Source: Desulfobacterales bacterium (lineage in GTDB: Bacteria; Desulfobacterota; Desulfobacteria; Desulfobacterales; 4be13). From it: a stretch of DNA of 14,317 nucleotides. Position 1 is the first letter of the stretch. Every line of letters begins with the position of its first letter. Shown here in pieces: positions 12,550-14,317 of the stretch. Position numbers and translations under genes: made by a program. The stretch is taken from contig JAOZLU010000119.1 of the NCBI GenBank assembly GCA_029934695.1, positions 1 to 14,317 on the forward strand, written 5' to 3'. Under the pieces are notes generated by a model, which saw nothing but the letters and a program-made list of their open reading frames with translations, searched no databases and was not told where the DNA came from.

Positions 12550-13388
12550 ATTCAAAACGCAATTATTATATCCTGACCGGTATGGGATTTGGCTTTGCAT
12601 TTCTTTATATCCCCATCCTGCTGCTCATGGTTTTTTCCTTTAATGAAGCAAAAGTTACTACAAGATGGTCCAGCTTCTCTCTTAAATGGTATCAGGCTCT
12701 TTTAGAAAATGATGCAATTATTAATGCAGCACTGATTTCGCTAAAGATTGCTGTCATATCTGCAACTATTGCAACAATTGTGGGAGTACTGGCGGGAATT
12801 GCACTGGTACGTTTCAAGAAATTTAAGGGAAAAACTCTGTTTTCCGGACTAATGGTCGCCCCCATGGTAATGCCGGAAGTTATTACAGGATTATCCCTGC
12901 TCTTTTTATTTGTGGCAATGGAAGAGCTGATAGGCTGGCCCGACGGCCGGGGCATGACCACCATCACTATTGCACATATCACTTTTTGTATCACGTTTGT
13001 AGCTGTAATAATCCAGTCGCGTCTCCAGGGCATGGACGAGTCCCTTGAAGAGGCTGCCATGGATCTGGGAGGCAGACCCATCAGGATCCTGTTTGATATA
13101 ACCCTCCCTTTAATTACACCGGCCATGATATCCGGCTGGCTGCTGTCATTTACCCTGTCTCTGGATGATGTAATATTGGCATCCTTTGTGTCTGGCCCCA
13201 GTTCAACTACACTGCCTCTGGTAATTTTTTCTAAAATCAAACTTGGGATCAGCCCGGATATTAATGCCCTTGCAACGCTCATCATAGGTATTGTGGCCAT
13301 AGGTATTGTAATTGCCGCCTGGTTGATGAATAAAAAAGAGAAAGCCTATCAACGTGATATTCAGATGGCTGTGGCACAGAACGAGTGA
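12546..13388 (+). CDS. potI: Polyamine ABC transporter permease (PotI-like)
   Basis: A 280-residue inner-membrane permease, the partner of the preceding one. About six membrane helices are apparent, beginning near residue 8. The EAA loop is EEAAMDLGGRPIRILF (168-183), followed by TPAMISGWLLSFTLSLDD, a stretch characteristic of PotC/PotI. The length equals my recollection of E. coli PotI (281). The start overlaps the stop of the upstream permease by 4 bp, so no separate ribosome binding site is needed. With it the importer is complete. Confidence 0.93.
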   Translation: MNSKRNYYILTGMGFGFAFLYIPILLLMVFSFNEAKVTTRWSSFSLKWYQALLENDAIINAALISLKIAVISATIATIVGVLAGIALVRFKKFKGKTLFSGLMVAPMVMPEVITGLSLLFLFVAMEELIGWPDGRGMTTITIAHITFCITFVAVIIQSRLQGMDESLEEAAMDLGGRPIRILFDITLPLITPAMISGWLLSFTLSLDDVILASFVSGPSSTTLPLVIFSKIKLGISPDINALATLIIGIVAIGIVIAAWLMNKKEKAYQRDIQMAVAQNE

Positions 13389-13446
13389 AAAAATTGGATA
13401 AAATAATATCATATGGAAAACTTTAAAAAGGAGAGTCGTTACGAAT

Positions 13447-14317
13447 ATGAAAAAGACATTTACATATTTAAGACCGTTAACACCAGTCGAAGCATGTCGC
13501 TTTAAAGAAAAATATGACAAAAAGGCTAAATTTTGGGCTGGCGGAACTGACTTGCTTCTTCAATGGCGGGATCAAAAAATCAGCTTGGACTATTGCGTTG
13601 ATTTGTCTTTTATTCGTGATCTTGAGTACATTAAAAAGGATTCAGATCAAATCTGTATTGGATCATTAACCCGTGTGAACGCGTTAGAAAATTCCTCAGA
13701 ACTTGATAATTCTCTGTCGATAATTCGGAAAGCTGCTGAAAGACTCGGACCTCCCGGCATCCGCACAACCGCAACTATCGGCGGAAACCTCTGCAATGCA
13801 TCTCCTTCTGCTGATTTGGCCACACCACTCATTGTGCTTGGAGCCCATGCAAAATTTTTAACTTCAACAGAAGAACGATGGGTGAATATGGATGAATTTT
13901 TTCTAAATGTCAGCCAGACGGTATTAAAGGAAAACGAGCTTTTAACCGAGATAAAAATACCAATTCCACAAGATATAACTGCCACCTCTTTTTTAAAGAT
14001 AGACAGAAATGTGGTGGATATTGCCATTGTAAATATGTCAATGAAAGCGACAATGGATGAGGCAGGCATTTTAACTGATGTCAAAATGGCCTTTGGCGCT
14101 GTTGCACCCACTCCTATACGCATAGAATCAGCTGAAAAACTACTTCTGGGAGTCGATATTTTTAAAATTGAAAATACCCTGATAGATGAAGTGGGAAATA
14201 AGGTACAAGAGGAAGTTAAACCGATTACAGATGTTCGCTCCTCTGCAGAATATCGGCGTGAAGTCAGCAGAGTTCTTGCCGTACGTGCAGTGAAGAATGT
14301 TCTTGGCGATTTGAAAA
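13447..14317 (+). CDS. Molybdenum hydroxylase FAD-binding subunit (xanthine dehydrogenase/CoxM family), cut by window end
   Basis: The open frame runs 290 codons from ATG 13447 to the window edge without a stop. Family members are about 280-300 residues, so little is missing. FAD-binding motifs are AGGTDLL (31-37) and TIGGNLCNASPSAD (110-123). The C-terminal part matches the CO dehydrogenase flavoprotein C-terminal domain (MAFGAVAPTPIR; YRREVSRVLAVRA). This subunit passes electrons between FeS clusters of the small subunit and an NAD-type acceptor in heterotrimeric molybdenum hydroxylases acting on purines, N-heterocycles or aldehydes. AAGGAG (13428-13433) lies 13 bp upstream, a long spacing. 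It follows the permease by 58 bp on the same strand and is probably co-transcribed. The FeS and Mo subunits should lie beyond the window; the substrate cannot be read from this subunit. Confidence 0.9.
   Translation, partial: MKKTFTYLRPLTPVEACRFKEKYDKKAKFWAGGTDLLLQWRDQKISLDYCVDLSFIRDLEYIKKDSDQICIGSLTRVNALENSSELDNSLSIIRKAAERLGPPGIRTTATIGGNLCNASPSADLATPLIVLGAHAKFLTSTEERWVNMDEFFLNVSQTVLKENELLTEIKIPIPQDITATSFLKIDRNVVDIAIVNMSMKATMDEAGILTDVKMAFGAVAPTPIRIESAEKLLLGVDIFKIENTLIDEVGNKVQEEVKPITDVRSSAEYRREVSRVLAVRAVKNVLGDLK

Noticed and set aside
12692..13300. Minus-strand 202-codon open frame inside the second permease gene
   Set aside because: It is the antisense shadow of a conserved permease; its composition reflects the opposite strand.

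Overview
The window looks like a chromosomal piece of an anaerobic, moderately AT-rich Gram-negative bacterium. A Desulfobacterota (Desulfobacteraceae-like) host is my best guess, from the long rhomboid-TPR-zinc-ribbon protein and the intergenic 7-bp repeat arrays. That guess is inference; there is no rRNA or other phylogenetic marker here.

Region 1 (1-4120) is a housekeeping-type block. A heptanucleotide repeat array, a good sigma70-like promoter and a palindromic leader precede a two-ACT-domain protein (349-903). A multidomain rhomboid intramembrane protease follows (966-3242). A convergent surE nucleotidase (3264-4025, minus strand) starts directly against a second heptanucleotide array. 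Both arrays sit near a shared dispersed element (GGAGTGCTGAAA plus CCGGCAG), in the same orientation relative to their genes.

Region 2 (about 4070-5226) is a 1.15-kb stretch with no convincing gene but much repeat structure. It holds a hairpin, a 3x10-bp tandem repeat, 2.4 copies of a ~100-bp AT-rich tandem repeat with promoter-like sequences, a foldable segment, and a degenerate duplication of the leader of the next gene.

Region 3 (5227-8809) has three same-strand enzymes separated by 160-180 bp spacers: a putrescine-type carbamoyltransferase lacking the ornithine SMG signature, carbamate kinase, and a PatA-like putrescine aminotransferase. A 98-bp multi-hairpin element lies between the first two genes. 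A short carbamoyltransferase-like N-terminal remnant (8899-9000) follows the aminotransferase.

Region 4 (9093-13388) is a complete PotF-PotG-PotH-PotI-type ABC importer: periplasmic binding protein, ATPase and two permeases. The last three genes overlap by 1 and 4 bp. A strong hairpin separates the binding-protein gene from the ATPase gene. The window ends inside a FAD-binding subunit of a molybdenum hydroxylase (xanthine dehydrogenase/CoxM family; 13447 to the edge).

Together regions 3 and 4 read as a polyamine uptake and catabolism locus. The importer would bring in putrescine or a relative such as N-carbamoylputrescine. The carbamoyltransferase, run phosphorolytically, would release carbamoyl phosphate, which carbamate kinase turns into ATP, CO2 and ammonia. 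PatA would take putrescine to 4-aminobutanal/1-pyrroline, and the molybdenum hydroxylase could act on a downstream aldehyde or N-heterocycle. An identical 23-bp sequence lies upstream of both the carbamoyltransferase and the binding-protein gene, with a third degenerate copy nearby, which suggests co-regulation. No agmatine deiminase gene is present in the window.
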